Below are positions 18,455 to 27,522 of a DNA stretch of 64,000 nt, piece after piece. Both the position numbers and the translations under genes were made by a program. Under the pieces are notes generated by a model, which saw only the letters and a program-made list of their open reading frames with translations, made no database searches and was not told the DNA's origin. The first letter of the stretch is position 1. Every line of letters starts with the position of its first letter. Source of the stretch: JAVJRN01 sp040218415 (GTDB taxonomy: Bacteria; Bacteroidota; Bacteroidia; Cytophagales; Cyclobacteriaceae); NCBI GenBank assembly GCA_040218415.1, contig JAVJRN010000067.1, positions 124,001 to 188,000 on the forward strand, given 5' to 3'.

Positions 18455-19378
18455 TTACTTTTCAATTTTTACCGACTTACCGTAAAACTGACCTCTTCGA
18501 AAAGCGTCAGATAACGCAGCTGGTATTTCAGCTTCAGCCAAGATCAATTTCGCTCGGTTCTGTTGTGTTATGGCTTGCATTTCTTGCTCAAGTGCAACAG
18601 CCATGGAGCGTCTTTCTTCTGCTTTGGCGTGTGCGATTTCAAGATCAGCTGCGGCTTGGTCTATTTGAAGTTTTGCACCAATATTTTTTCCTATATTAAT
18701 ATCAGCAATATCTATCGACAAAATAGTATAAGCGGTACCTGCATCCAGTCCATGAGAAAGTACATGTTTTGATATTTCCTCAGGTTTTTCCAAGACGGTC
18801 AGATAATGTTTGGCCTCTCCAATTTTAGATATGATGCCTTGCCCAACTCTCGCTTTTATGGTTTCTTCTCCGGCACCACCCACAAGCTGTTCCAGATTAG
18901 TTCTCACAGTCACCCGTGCTACTGCTATCAGCTGAATTCCATCCATTGAAACTGCCGTAATCGACGGTACCAAAATCATGTATGGAGTAATAGAAATTTG
19001 AACTGCTTCCAGCACATCTCGACCGGCTAGGTCAATGGCCGTAGCTTGTTTAAAACTGATACTTAAATTCGCTTTATCGGCAGCAATCAAAGCTTTAATC
19101 ACATTGGTCAAGTTTCCTCCGGCTAGGAAATGTGTTTCAAGCACTCTAGAATCAATGTTTTTCAAACCTGCCTTGATAGCCAAAATCAACGACTGGACAA
19201 TGAGGGCTGGTGGTACTTTTCGAAATCGCATAAAAACCAATTCGAGAAGACTGATTTTCACACCAGAGAAAATCGCGGAAATCCATAGGCTGATAGGGAA
19301 AATGTATAGAATTACCCAAAAGGATATTACTCCAATTCCTAAGAAAATCAGCGTGGAGATTTGCATAAAGTCGTTCAT
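18455..19378 (-). CDS. floA: Flotillin-like protein FloA
   Basis: A 307-aa membrane scaffold protein (FloA/YqfA, UPF0365). A hydrophobic hairpin at residues 8-42 precedes the SPFH-like domain. Conserved blocks include FMRFRKVPPALIV, LETHFLAGGNLTNVIKALIAADKANL, FKQATAIDLAGRDVLEAVQISI, DGIQLIAVARVTVRTNLEQLVGGAGEETIKARVG and the coiled AEERRSMAVALEQEMQA. The C-terminus is shorter than in B. subtilis FloA (331 aa). The usual NfeD-type partner gene is not adjacent. It organises lipid-ordered membrane domains in other bacteria. Confidence 0.94.
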   Translation of the reverse strand: MNDFMQISTLIFLGIGVISFWVILYIFPISLWISAIFSGVKISLLELVFMRFRKVPPALIVQSLILAIKAGLKNIDSRVLETHFLAGGNLTNVIKALIAADKANLSISFKQATAIDLAGRDVLEAVQISITPYMILVPSITAVSMDGIQLIAVARVTVRTNLEQLVGGAGEETIKARVGQGIISKIGEAKHYLTVLEKPEEISKHVLSHGLDAGTAYTILSIDIADINIGKNIGAKLQIDQAAADLEIAHAKAEERRSMAVALEQEMQAITQQNRAKLILAEAEIPAALSDAFRRGQFYGKSVKIEK

Positions 19379-19597
19379 AAATTCTGAAATTATCTCCGAA
19401 TTTACAGCTAATAATTAGCTTAAATGAGGAAATGATCAACTGTATTCTAGAATACCTTAAAGCCGATGTTCATTTCTGCCATAAATTATCAGATGAGGCT
19501 TACATCGCATGAACAATACTCCAAAGTCTGCTAATGACGAGCGAATTGGCTAGCATTCATAAATATATTTGTTTATGCTATTTGAGATATAACGTAA

Positions 19598-21412
19598 TTA
19601 AAAGCTGATACTCAAACCGAAATAGGGCGCGACATATTGCGTTGCTTCATATCTACCATTCTCAGTAGGAGTAAAGGCCCAATAATAATCCATACCTGCG
19701 GCCATCCATTTATTCAGGTGATACATAACCCTCACTTGAGCAAGCGAATTTTCGTCAAGACTAAAAGCATCGCTCAAGTCAGTTAGATTACCTTTAAAAT
19801 AAGAGCCATTCACAGAAATTTTGTCGGCAAGTCGGTCTAGGTTAGCATTGACTTCTACAAAAGCAGGAGATGCCTCACTTATATTATCTGGAATCATAAG
19901 GCTACCCCCGATGATAATTTTTTGCAAAATATGACCCTGTACACTGCCGTATATACCTTCCATTTTACCAGCACTGGCAAGGGCTAATATTCGAGCGTCT
20001 TTATTCAGCTCATAGGTGGTATTGAAAAATTGAGGTAGATAATGTTCCGAATAGTTCAACCTTTCTATTCTTAAGTCGGTACTTAAAATATTGGCAATGA
20101 AGTGAAATCTAAAATTAACACCTACACTAGCTCCACTTCCTTTACTGAACCCATCTGACAATGCGTCGGTCTGTTCTTGGGCGTAAAGTACAGTGAGAGA
20201 ATCAGTTAAAGCTGTGGATTCAACATTGAGTCTTCCATAATTTGCAAAAAAATCGATTTGTAAGAAAGGAATGCTGAGCAATGTAAGTCCCATATCAATT
20301 CCAAAAGCCCCAATTCCACCTTCAGTGAAGGTATACTGCGTATCCCCAGTGCTTGTTTGGTCTGCATCTCTTATAAAAGTCAAACCAAATTCTGTGGTTT
20401 TGATAATCGGAATTGGCATTCTGCTGAATGGTCTTACATAAGGTCTTAATGCAAATAAATTAAACGACGAGGCATTAAAATCACTGTACATTCCTTCAAT
20501 ACCTGCATATCCTTGATAATTAACGTCATAATGTACGCCAACTTTTCTCTTTTCAAAACTTGTCGTATTGGTATAATTATTAATCAATCCGCCAAAACCT
20601 ATCATCGTATTGTTCAGCTGGCCAACTTTGACATATAGAGGATCACGCTTTTGGACGCCATATCTAATGTAGGAAACAAGTCTTGCTACGCCAACGCCAT
20701 CTTTAAACATTTCTGTTCGTACTTTTTGGTCTTCCAATCCGAAGAGTATCGGTACATTCAAACCAACTCCCACTTTGCCTATGGAAAATTCAGGCTGCAA
20801 AGTAAGTCCAGCATAATATTGGTCGTCAATCAATGTCATCGTAAATCCACCATTCAAAGAACCACCTCCTGAACTGCTGCTACCTCCGCCCATAGGCGAT
20901 CGAAAATCTGGCTGTGTAAAACTTTCTTTTTTCTTATCCGCTTTATCAGTAGGCTCTTCTTCAGGTTCAAGTAGCTTTTTTTCCTCCATGCTCTGCTCTT
21001 CCTTCACAGAATCCGCTGCTATTTGTGGCTGTTCTATGGGTTCTTTATCTAGCGTATCAGTCTGAAATAATTGTTCATTAATTGTTTGTGAACTTTCGGA
21101 AGCACTTTTTCGAATCAATGATTCATTGTCGGTACTATTTTCATCAATTAAATTTGTATTATTTTGTTGATTTCCAGTGTCAGCAGCAGTTAAGGTATTT
21201 TCTGTTAGCGCCCTACCTTGCTGACTAACCTCGTTTTTTTGAGCCGTCTGATTGGTGTTTTTTTCTTTTTTATTCTTTGTTTTTTTCTTTTTTGAATCCT
21301 CCCAGAGATAGGAATAGTCAGCATATTCATCTTTAGCCGACTCTTGAGATTTTGTTGAGAAGAGACCAAAAAACAGGAATGTTAATAGAAAGCCGGCTTT
21401 AAGATTTGTCAT
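19598..21412 (-). CDS. Outer-membrane beta-barrel-like protein with long polar linker
   Basis: About 604 aa if started at the ATG at 21412, which gives a clean signal peptide (MTNLKAGFLLTFLFFGLF..., cleavage after STKSQ). An upstream in-frame start at 21463 would bury this signal. Residues about 25-180 are low-complexity and charged (Lys, Glu, Gln, Asn, Thr, Ser). A Gly/Ser hinge follows, and then about 400 residues of alternating hydrophobic/polar strands with many aromatics, ending in GLSISF with a terminal Phe as in outer-membrane barrels. No family is recognised. It is probably surface-exposed or an outer-membrane porin-like protein. Confidence 0.78.
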   Translation of the reverse strand: MTNLKAGFLLTFLFFGLFSTKSQESAKDEYADYSYLWEDSKKKKTKNKKEKNTNQTAQKNEVSQQGRALTENTLTAADTGNQQNNTNLIDENSTDNESLIRKSASESSQTINEQLFQTDTLDKEPIEQPQIAADSVKEEQSMEEKKLLEPEEEPTDKADKKKESFTQPDFRSPMGGGSSSSGGGSLNGGFTMTLIDDQYYAGLTLQPEFSIGKVGVGLNVPILFGLEDQKVRTEMFKDGVGVARLVSYIRYGVQKRDPLYVKVGQLNNTMIGFGGLINNYTNTTSFEKRKVGVHYDVNYQGYAGIEGMYSDFNASSFNLFALRPYVRPFSRMPIPIIKTTEFGLTFIRDADQTSTGDTQYTFTEGGIGAFGIDMGLTLLSIPFLQIDFFANYGRLNVESTALTDSLTVLYAQEQTDALSDGFSKGSGASVGVNFRFHFIANILSTDLRIERLNYSEHYLPQFFNTTYELNKDARILALASAGKMEGIYGSVQGHILQKIIIGGSLMIPDNISEASPAFVEVNANLDRLADKISVNGSYFKGNLTDLSDAFSLDENSLAQVRVMYHLNKWMAAGMDYYWAFTPTENGRYEATQYVAPYFGLSISF

Positions 21413-21530
21413 AATTAAAATTATTTGATTTAGAGATCGTGTAAATTTAAGATATTCATTCAAAAATTGAACTTTTTTTACAAATGGTTAATCTATAATT
21501 AAAGTAACCCCAAGGTTTACATTAAATTTG

Positions 21531-22115
21531 ATGGTAATGACAGATTTCCAGAAGAAAAAATTAACACACTTTTTTAATATCCTTGATTTTAATGGAACAG
21601 GTAGACTTGAGATCGAGGATTTTGCAGAGCTAAGTGAAAATATAAGAGCTACCTTCAATTTTGAAGATGGAGGCAAAGAGCATACGAAAGTGGCAAAAAA
21701 ATGCACTCGTTTTTTTCATCAGTTGCTTGAAAAAATCGGTCATCAAAAAATGTATATCGACTTAGATTCTTGGCTCGAGTTTACGGAAGTCGCAATCATC
21801 CAAGCAATTGATGAAGACATTCTTGATGATTATGTAGATGTTTTTGTTGGGTTTTTCTTTGATCTTTTTGATGCAAATAATGACGGTTTTATTTCTATTG
21901 CTGAGTATCATCAGCTTTTTGAAATTTACAAAATTGACAAGTCAAATATTAATGATTTTTTTGCTAAAATAGATCGGAACAATGATTTGAGACTTTCACG
22001 TTATGAATTGTTATACGCTGGAAAGGTATTTTTTACGACTAACGATAAAAAACTTCGAGGTAATTGGATTTTTGGTGAATTAAATGACGAGCCTTATGAA
22101 TTTTCAAGGAGCTAA
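21531..22115 (+). CDS. EF-hand calcium-binding protein
   Basis: A 194-aa soluble protein with at least three EF-hand loops. The loop DFNGTGRLEIED (19-30) is near-canonical. DANNDGFISIAE is fully canonical (Asp1, Asn3, Asp5, Ile8, Glu12). DRNNDLRLSRYE has Leu where Gly is expected. The arrangement resembles calmodulin-like or sarcoplasmic-type bacterial EF-hand proteins. There is no signal peptide, so it is cytoplasmic. A TTG at 21528 and ATG codons at 21531 and 21537 compete as starts. It is divergent from the barrel protein gene. Confidence 0.85.
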   Translation: MVMTDFQKKKLTHFFNILDFNGTGRLEIEDFAELSENIRATFNFEDGGKEHTKVAKKCTRFFHQLLEKIGHQKMYIDLDSWLEFTEVAIIQAIDEDILDDYVDVFVGFFFDLFDANNDGFISIAEYHQLFEIYKIDKSNINDFFAKIDRNNDLRLSRYELLYAGKVFFTTNDKKLRGNWIFGELNDEPYEFSRS

Positions 22116-22125
22116 TAAAAACACA

Positions 22126-22141
22126 GCAGAATTGATTCTGC
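22126..22141 (+). terminator. Short hairpin after the EF-hand gene
   Basis: GCAGAAT (22126-22132) pairs with ATTCTGC (22135-22141), 10 nt after the EF-hand stop codon. There is no T tract, so termination is uncertain. Confidence 0.3.
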
Positions 22142-22347
22142 ATGTATGATCTATAAATTCCGAAACTCCCTATTAGGCTCCAACTCAACGTACATAGGAA
22201 AATAACTTTATCAAGTTTTTTACTTTAAAACATTTATGGCGGACAGACGACTATACGTATGTCTAATGCATTGAATTTTTTTGAAGAATCAATTGTTAAT
22301 CGAGAGGAAGTTTATTTTAAGTTGAGTAAAGCATAGAACCTAGAAGA

Positions 22348-24714
22348 ATGAAATACAATGGTAAGGAAGTAGCATTTCCCGCAATAATGCAAATAAGTTT
22401 CAAAAATGTGATTGAAAACTTAGAAAAACAGGCATCTTCTAATGACAAGCTAGAAGCGGAATATGCGCAAAACTTCCTCAAAGAAATTAACCAGTTTCCT
22501 GAACTTAAAACTGGTATCCAAAGTGCAGAGGAACTTGACAAGTATGGTGATTTAATCCCAAGATTAAGTAAAAGACTTTTTCCAGAATCCCTTAAGACAA
22601 ACGAAATAAAGGCACTTACACCTCCATTTCAATTTGAGCCTATATATCTGTCAGAAAGATTTCAAAAGATCATATCAAACTCAGAAAACACCTTCTCAAT
22701 AACGATGAAGGATATCGATGAGGATATGTTTTATCTCTACTGTTGTTATTTTATTTTGGGTAGTTACTATGGTTATCCGGTAAGTGGGAGTGGGCCAATG
22801 AAAATGGAAATATACGATAAGAATCTAGGCTTCAATAAGACATACAAGCTTTTGATTAATGCGGATATGACTGAATTTGAGCCAACAAATGATGCTGTTG
22901 AAATTACGCTAGAGGATTATCACGCTTTGATGGATAACTTTGGAGATTTAGAGATTTGGAAATCTAAATTTCCCCCAAATAGCTGGATCATGCGTGGTTT
23001 AAATGTTTTAAACTTAGTAGATGTTACCCTTGATGAATCTATCACTTCCATCACTTCCAATCTTTTATTAAAGTCCAATGATATTTTTGATCAAGTAAGA
23101 TCTGGGATTTGCAGTTTATTGCAGATTCCTAAATTAGAGATAGGAATACTTTTATTTGAAAATGATAGTTTAACGACTATCAATCAGGTCGATACTCAAA
23201 GTATTTTATTAGATACTGGAGAAAGCGTGAGTTGTAGTTCGACGATGTGCCCCTATGCTTACGAGGAATTGCTCATAAAAAAGGAAGCTTTTGTTATATC
23301 AGACATTAAACGTTTCCATGAAAAGTCTCAAAGCGTTTTGTCTCAAAGGCTTGCTGATTCGGAATATGGAAGTTATATTATTGCTCCTCTTATATATGAA
23401 GATGAACTATTGGGTTTTATTGAATTAGGTGCAAAAGAAACTTCCAAACTAAATAAAGCCACTTTGCTTGTCTTGGATAATGTGCTCCCAATTTTGGCGA
23501 TGGCGCAGAAGCGATTCAAGACGGAAACACAAAATCTTATCGAAGCGATCATTCAGCAGGAATGTACCACAATCCACCCTTCAGTTAAGTGGCGTTTTGA
23601 AGAAGAGGCTGAAAAGTTCATGAACAAACAGTTCAATAATGAGCGCCCTGTATTTAAAGACATTATTTTCAATAATTTGTATCCGCTTTACGCGCAATTG
23701 GATATCAAAGGTTCATCCGTTCGTAGAAATGATGCGGTAAGTCAGGATCTTATCAAACAATTGAGTGGAGTAGAGTCTATTCTAAAGTTGGCTTTTCAGC
23801 AATCCAAAATGCCTGCTTACGAATCATTGATTTTTCGCTTGGAATCCTTTAAAAAAGAGTTAGAAGATGGATTATCCGCAGGCAGTGAACATAAAATTTT
23901 GAGCTTTTTGAAAACCGATATCTATCCGGTTTTCAGCCATTTGAAAGAAATCAATGACGAGTTAAATCCATTAATTGAAAAATATGAGTTATCACTCGAT
24001 CCTGAAATTCGTTCGGTATACGAGTCTCGAAAAACCTATGATGAAAGCGTCAATTTGATCAATCAGCAATTAGCCTCTTATTTGGATGATAAGCAGATAG
24101 AAGCTCAAAATATGTTTCCTCATTATTTTGAGCGTTATAAAACGGACGGTGTGGAGTTCAACATGTACATAGGACAATCCATTGTTCAAAACAAAAAATT
24201 TGATAAGATATATTTGAAAAACCTTCGCCTCTGGCAATTGGCGGTCATGTGTGAGATGGAGAATGTTTTTAAAAACATCCAATTGGAAATTAGTTCTCCA
24301 ATAGAAATTGCCTCACTTATTCTGGTTTATAATACTTCATTGTCTGTTCATTTCAGAATGGACGAAAAGAAATTTGATGTAGAAGGAGCTTACAATGCTC
24401 GATATGAGATCATTAAAAAGCGTGTGGATAAGGCAAACATCAGAGGCACAAATGAGCGAATCACACAGCCTGGGAAAATTGTCATTATCTATTCACAAGA
24501 GCAGGATGCGGTAGAATATAAAGAATACATTTCGTTTTTAACCGCTAAAGGCTATCTAAAAACTGGTTTCGAGGATCTTGCGCTTGAGGATTTACAAGGT
24601 GTTTCAGGTTTACGAGCCCTCAGAGTGGAGGTCAATTACGAACAAGGGATATCTGTAGATGATTTAATGGCTGAAATTGAATTTAAAAACAAAATGCTCT
24701 CCGTGAATCAATAA
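22348..24714 (+). CDS. Large GAF-domain protein of unknown function
   Basis: A 788-aa cytoplasmic protein. A GAF-like domain can be recognised at about residues 240-390 (ITSNLLLKSNDIFDQVRSGICSLLQI ... YIIAPLIYEDELLGFIELGAKE). It is flanked by N-terminal (1-235) and C-terminal (400-788) regions, mostly alpha-helical, without kinase, GGDEF or HTH motifs. From memory, such GAF proteins are widespread in Cytophagales and unassigned. It may be a ligand- or redox-responsive signalling protein; Cys residues in SCSSTMCPYAYEE could matter. It ends before a weak terminator-like hairpin near 24757-24786. Confidence 0.75.
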   Translation: MKYNGKEVAFPAIMQISFKNVIENLEKQASSNDKLEAEYAQNFLKEINQFPELKTGIQSAEELDKYGDLIPRLSKRLFPESLKTNEIKALTPPFQFEPIYLSERFQKIISNSENTFSITMKDIDEDMFYLYCCYFILGSYYGYPVSGSGPMKMEIYDKNLGFNKTYKLLINADMTEFEPTNDAVEITLEDYHALMDNFGDLEIWKSKFPPNSWIMRGLNVLNLVDVTLDESITSITSNLLLKSNDIFDQVRSGICSLLQIPKLEIGILLFENDSLTTINQVDTQSILLDTGESVSCSSTMCPYAYEELLIKKEAFVISDIKRFHEKSQSVLSQRLADSEYGSYIIAPLIYEDELLGFIELGAKETSKLNKATLLVLDNVLPILAMAQKRFKTETQNLIEAIIQQECTTIHPSVKWRFEEEAEKFMNKQFNNERPVFKDIIFNNLYPLYAQLDIKGSSVRRNDAVSQDLIKQLSGVESILKLAFQQSKMPAYESLIFRLESFKKELEDGLSAGSEHKILSFLKTDIYPVFSHLKEINDELNPLIEKYELSLDPEIRSVYESRKTYDESVNLINQQLASYLDDKQIEAQNMFPHYFERYKTDGVEFNMYIGQSIVQNKKFDKIYLKNLRLWQLAVMCEMENVFKNIQLEISSPIEIASLILVYNTSLSVHFRMDEKKFDVEGAYNARYEIIKKRVDKANIRGTNERITQPGKIVIIYSQEQDAVEYKEYISFLTAKGYLKTGFEDLALEDLQGVSGLRALRVEVNYEQGISVDDLMAEIEFKNKMLSVNQ

Positions 24715-24870
24715 ATTTTTGATCTAGACCAAGCTAGTTAAACGAACTATCAGAAACATCGCACAGTTTACTGATGCTTTTTTGTTCGCTTGGAGACGTT
24801 GTTGAATACTTATTTATTGTTAAAGCATTGTCATACAATGATTTACAATAATAGGAGAGTGGTTGATTTT

Positions 24871-24878
24871 TATCTTTG
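24871..24878 (+). promoter_or_regulatory. -7 element TATCTTTG upstream of the photolyase operon leader
   Basis: An exact TAnnTTTG match. A -33 TTG at the standard spacing is not seen. Transcription from here would start near 24884 and meet the terminator at 24989-25013 after about 105-130 nt. Confidence 0.45.
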
Positions 24879-24988
24879 ATACTTTGTCGGAATGCGAACA
24901 GTTGGTCAACCTAATCTTTTAAGGGTAATTCAAAGCGAAAGAATTTTATACAAGACACGGTTCAGCATTTAACGTGAATAGCAAAATA

Positions 24989-25013
24989 AAAAACCTGCCC
25001 AAGGCAGGTTTTT
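24989..25013 (+). terminator. Strong intrinsic terminator-like hairpin in the leader
   Basis: AAAAACCTGCC (24989-24999) pairs perfectly with GGCAGGTTTTT (25003-25013) around a 3-nt loop, a canonical bidirectional rho-independent terminator. It lies inside the longest open frame of the photolyase gene, which argues for a downstream start codon and possibly attenuation. Confidence 0.75.
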
Positions 25014-25090
25014 GCGTAAATAGACAGATTTTTTCTTTTAAAATCAGGTCTAAGCCAAACCTTCGGTACGATTCGTTTGTAAACAAGGAG

Positions 25091-26590
25091 GTGATTTTAA
25101 AAAACGCAAATACCGATAATTCCCAAAGGCAACCAATCAATGTTGTTTGGATAAAAAGAGATATTCGTACTCAAGACCATGCACCTCTTGCGGCTGCTGA
25201 AAAGGATGATTTGCCATACCTTATTTTTTTTCTTTTGGAACCCAACTTGATTAGCCATGAAGATACTTCATTGAGGCATTTGCAGTTTCAATATCATTCT
25301 ATTGTCAGAGTGAATCAAACTTTAAAACCGACTCATCATCAAGTCCACCTATTGTATGCCAATGCTGGAGAAATATTCCAGGTTTTAATTAATCAATATG
25401 CAATCAGAAACGTTTTTTCTTATCAGGAAAGCGGGATTCAAAAGACGTGGGATCGTGATAAATACCTCGCAAGGCTGTTAAATAACTTGGACATTAAGTG
25501 GCAGCAATTTCAAAAAGATGGAGTAATTCGTGGAATAAAAAATAGAGTTGGATGGGACAAGCAATGGTATGCGACCATGAATCAGCCGTTAATTAACAAC
25601 ATTTTTAGTACAAACAAGGCAGTCGAACTAACGCATCATTTAACAATCCCGAAAGAATTACAAGCAAAAATCTCAGAATATCCGACACAATTGCAACCTG
25701 CAGGGGAGGACAATGGGTGGAAATATCTAAAATCTTTTACCTATAAAAGAGGGTTTAACTACGCTCGGCATATTTCCAAACCAACAGAAAGCAGATTGTC
25801 GGGCGGAAGAATATCACCGTATTTAGCTTGGGGAAATCTTAGTATTAAGCAAGTGTTGCATCATATCGCAGATCACCATAATTATGAAAAGAATAAGCGG
25901 GCATTTTCAGGATTGATGACGAGATTAAAATGGCATTGTCATTTTATACAAAAATTTGAGGTTGAATGTGAATACGAACACACTTGCATCAACCGCGGAT
26001 ATGAATCACTTAAACATGAAAATGATCCCCAAAAGTTGAAAGCATGGCAAACTGGGCATACAGGCTACCCGCTAGTAGATGCGTGTATGCGAGCGGTGGT
26101 AGCCACAGGTTGGATTAATTTCAGGATGCGCGCCATGCTGGTTAGTTTTCTTTGTCACCATTTGGATCATGATTGGAAAAATGGAGTTTATCATCTTGCA
26201 CAACTGTTTTTGGATTATGAACCAGGTATTCATTATCCACAATTTCAGATGCAAGCGGGAACTACAGGTATCAATACTGTGCGGATTTATAACCCAATTA
26301 AGCAGAGTACAGAACACGATCCAGAGGGTATATTCATTAAAAAATGGGTGCCAGAGTTAGTCAATGTACCTAAGCAGTATGTTCACGAGCCTTGGAAAAT
26401 GACCATTATGGATCAGGCGTTTTGTGGGGTTCACATAGGAAAGGATTATCCATTGCCGATTGTTGACTTAAAATCGAGTGGCAAACGAGCCAGAGACAAA
26501 ATATGGGGACATAGACAAAATAAGGAAGTGAGAGAAGATAGCCAGCGAATACTTTCAATACATACAAGACCTAATAAAAAAAACGCCTAA
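25091..26590 (+). CDS. Cryptochrome/photolyase-family FAD protein
   Basis: A flavoprotein of the cryptochrome/DNA photolyase superfamily. N-terminal Rossmann domain (NVVWIKRDIRTQDHAPL) and C-terminal FAD-binding helical domain with WQTGHTGYPLVDACMRAVVATGWINFRMR. The expected N5-proximal Asn region (GDLAxNNGGW, or CSNWGNW in DASH) reads YEPGIHYPQFQ, so this is a divergent clade. The open frame extends to 24974, but the first 39 codons contain a terminator hairpin and unlikely protein, so GTG at 25091 is preferred, though AAGGAG directly abuts it. The stop overlaps the flavin reductase start (TAATG). Confidence 0.85.
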   Translation: MILKNANTDNSQRQPINVVWIKRDIRTQDHAPLAAAEKDDLPYLIFFLLEPNLISHEDTSLRHLQFQYHSIVRVNQTLKPTHHQVHLLYANAGEIFQVLINQYAIRNVFSYQESGIQKTWDRDKYLARLLNNLDIKWQQFQKDGVIRGIKNRVGWDKQWYATMNQPLINNIFSTNKAVELTHHLTIPKELQAKISEYPTQLQPAGEDNGWKYLKSFTYKRGFNYARHISKPTESRLSGGRISPYLAWGNLSIKQVLHHIADHHNYEKNKRAFSGLMTRLKWHCHFIQKFEVECEYEHTCINRGYESLKHENDPQKLKAWQTGHTGYPLVDACMRAVVATGWINFRMRAMLVSFLCHHLDHDWKNGVYHLAQLFLDYEPGIHYPQFQMQAGTTGINTVRIYNPIKQSTEHDPEGIFIKKWVPELVNVPKQYVHEPWKMTIMDQAFCGVHIGKDYPLPIVDLKSSGKRARDKIWGHRQNKEVREDSQRILSIHTRPNKKNA

Positions 26591-27228
26591 TGAAACTGAA
26601 TAAAGAAGATTTAAACGAATTAGACCATAGAATAAAAATTAACATGGTTAATTCCATTACAGGTATAAAACCAGCCAATCTCATCGCGACTAAATCAAAC
26701 GTTGGACAATCGAATGTGGCCATCTTTAGTAGCGTAGTGCATTTGGGGAGTAATCCCGGTTTAATCGGTTTCGTCATGAGACCAGTAGGAGAGGTTCCCC
26801 GTCATACTTATGAAAATATCAAAGAAAATGGATATTACACCATCAACCATATCCCTACGAGCATATTAGATAAGGCGCATTATACCTCAGCAAAATTAGA
26901 TAGAGCAATATCTGAATTTGAAAAATGTGGTCTCACCGAAGAATATATTGATGGCTTTCATGCGCCATTCGTCAAAGAATGTTCTACAAAAATAGGTTTA
27001 CAGCTTGTCGATGAAATTCCAATAAAGCTCAATGACACGATTATGCTGATTGGAGAAATTATGTCCATTATTGTACCTGATTTAGCTGTAGACGAGAAAG
27101 GCGACATAGACTTGGCACTTTTTAATACTGCGGGAATATCTGGATTGAACAGCTACTATTCCTTACAAAAAGTTGCGTCGTTTCCTTATGCTCGGCCTCA
27201 GGATATTCCCAATTTTTCCCAGAAATGA
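26590..27228 (+). CDS. Flavin reductase-like (FMN-binding split barrel) protein
   Basis: A 212-aa member of the flavin reductase-like domain family. Features are NLIATKSNVGQSNVAIFSSVVHLGSNPGLIGFVMRP (flavin phosphate region), RHTYENIKENGYYTINHI and AHYTSAKLDRAISEFEKCGL. It probably binds FMN and may supply reduced flavin or be an NAD(P)H:flavin oxidoreductase. Its ATG overlaps the photolyase stop by one base, and its own stop overlaps the start of the DUF2256 gene (ATGA). The three genes are therefore translationally coupled, which suggests a link between flavin reduction and the photolyase/cryptochrome. Confidence 0.88.
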   Translation: MKLNKEDLNELDHRIKINMVNSITGIKPANLIATKSNVGQSNVAIFSSVVHLGSNPGLIGFVMRPVGEVPRHTYENIKENGYYTINHIPTSILDKAHYTSAKLDRAISEFEKCGLTEEYIDGFHAPFVKECSTKIGLQLVDEIPIKLNDTIMLIGEIMSIIVPDLAVDEKGDIDLALFNTAGISGLNSYYSLQKVASFPYARPQDIPNFSQK

Positions 27229-27359
27229 AAAAACAACACCTGCCGACTAAAACCTGTATTGTATGCGGTAGACCCTTTAGCTGGAGAAAAAAATGGGCGA
27301 AAGTATGGGAAGAGGTCAAGTATTGTAGCGACAGATGCAGAGGCCAACGAAATCAATAG
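27225..27359 (+). CDS. DUF2256 zinc-finger-like small protein
   Basis: A 44-aa protein. The pattern KTCIVCGRPFSWRKKW...VKYCSDRCRGQ gives four cysteines (CxxC and CxxxC) able to bind zinc, with the RPFxWRKKW core typical of DUF2256. It starts at the ATG that overlaps the flavin reductase stop by 4 bp. DUF2256 genes are commonly found with, or fused to, cryptochrome/photolyase genes, and this operon fits that association. Biochemical role unknown. Confidence 0.85.
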   Translation: MKKQHLPTKTCIVCGRPFSWRKKWAKVWEEVKYCSDRCRGQRNQ

Positions 27360-27522
27360 CTTTCAAGGCTTAAGCTGAAAGTTTTTAATAGATGAGGATT
27401 CATGGTGTTGATAAAAAGAGCGTTTGTTCGAAATGTTATTTTGAAGAATAAGAAAGCGTTGAACTTTGGAAGGAAGGGGTAAGGGAGGAATAAGAAGTGA
27501 ATGACAATACAATTACAGCGTT

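Larger units (their letters stand above)
24715..25090 (+). other. Non-coding leader region of the photolyase operon
   Basis: This gap contains, in order, a weak hairpin with a T6 tract (about 24757-24786, probably ending the GAF gene transcript), a -7 element at 24871, a strong intrinsic terminator at 24989-25013, and a purine-rich AAGGAGGTG at 25085-25093. No known riboswitch class is recognised. Confidence 0.55.

Noticed and set aside
24974..25090. N-terminal extension of the photolyase-like protein
   Set aside because: The first codons include a perfect intrinsic terminator and the encoded residues match no part of the family.
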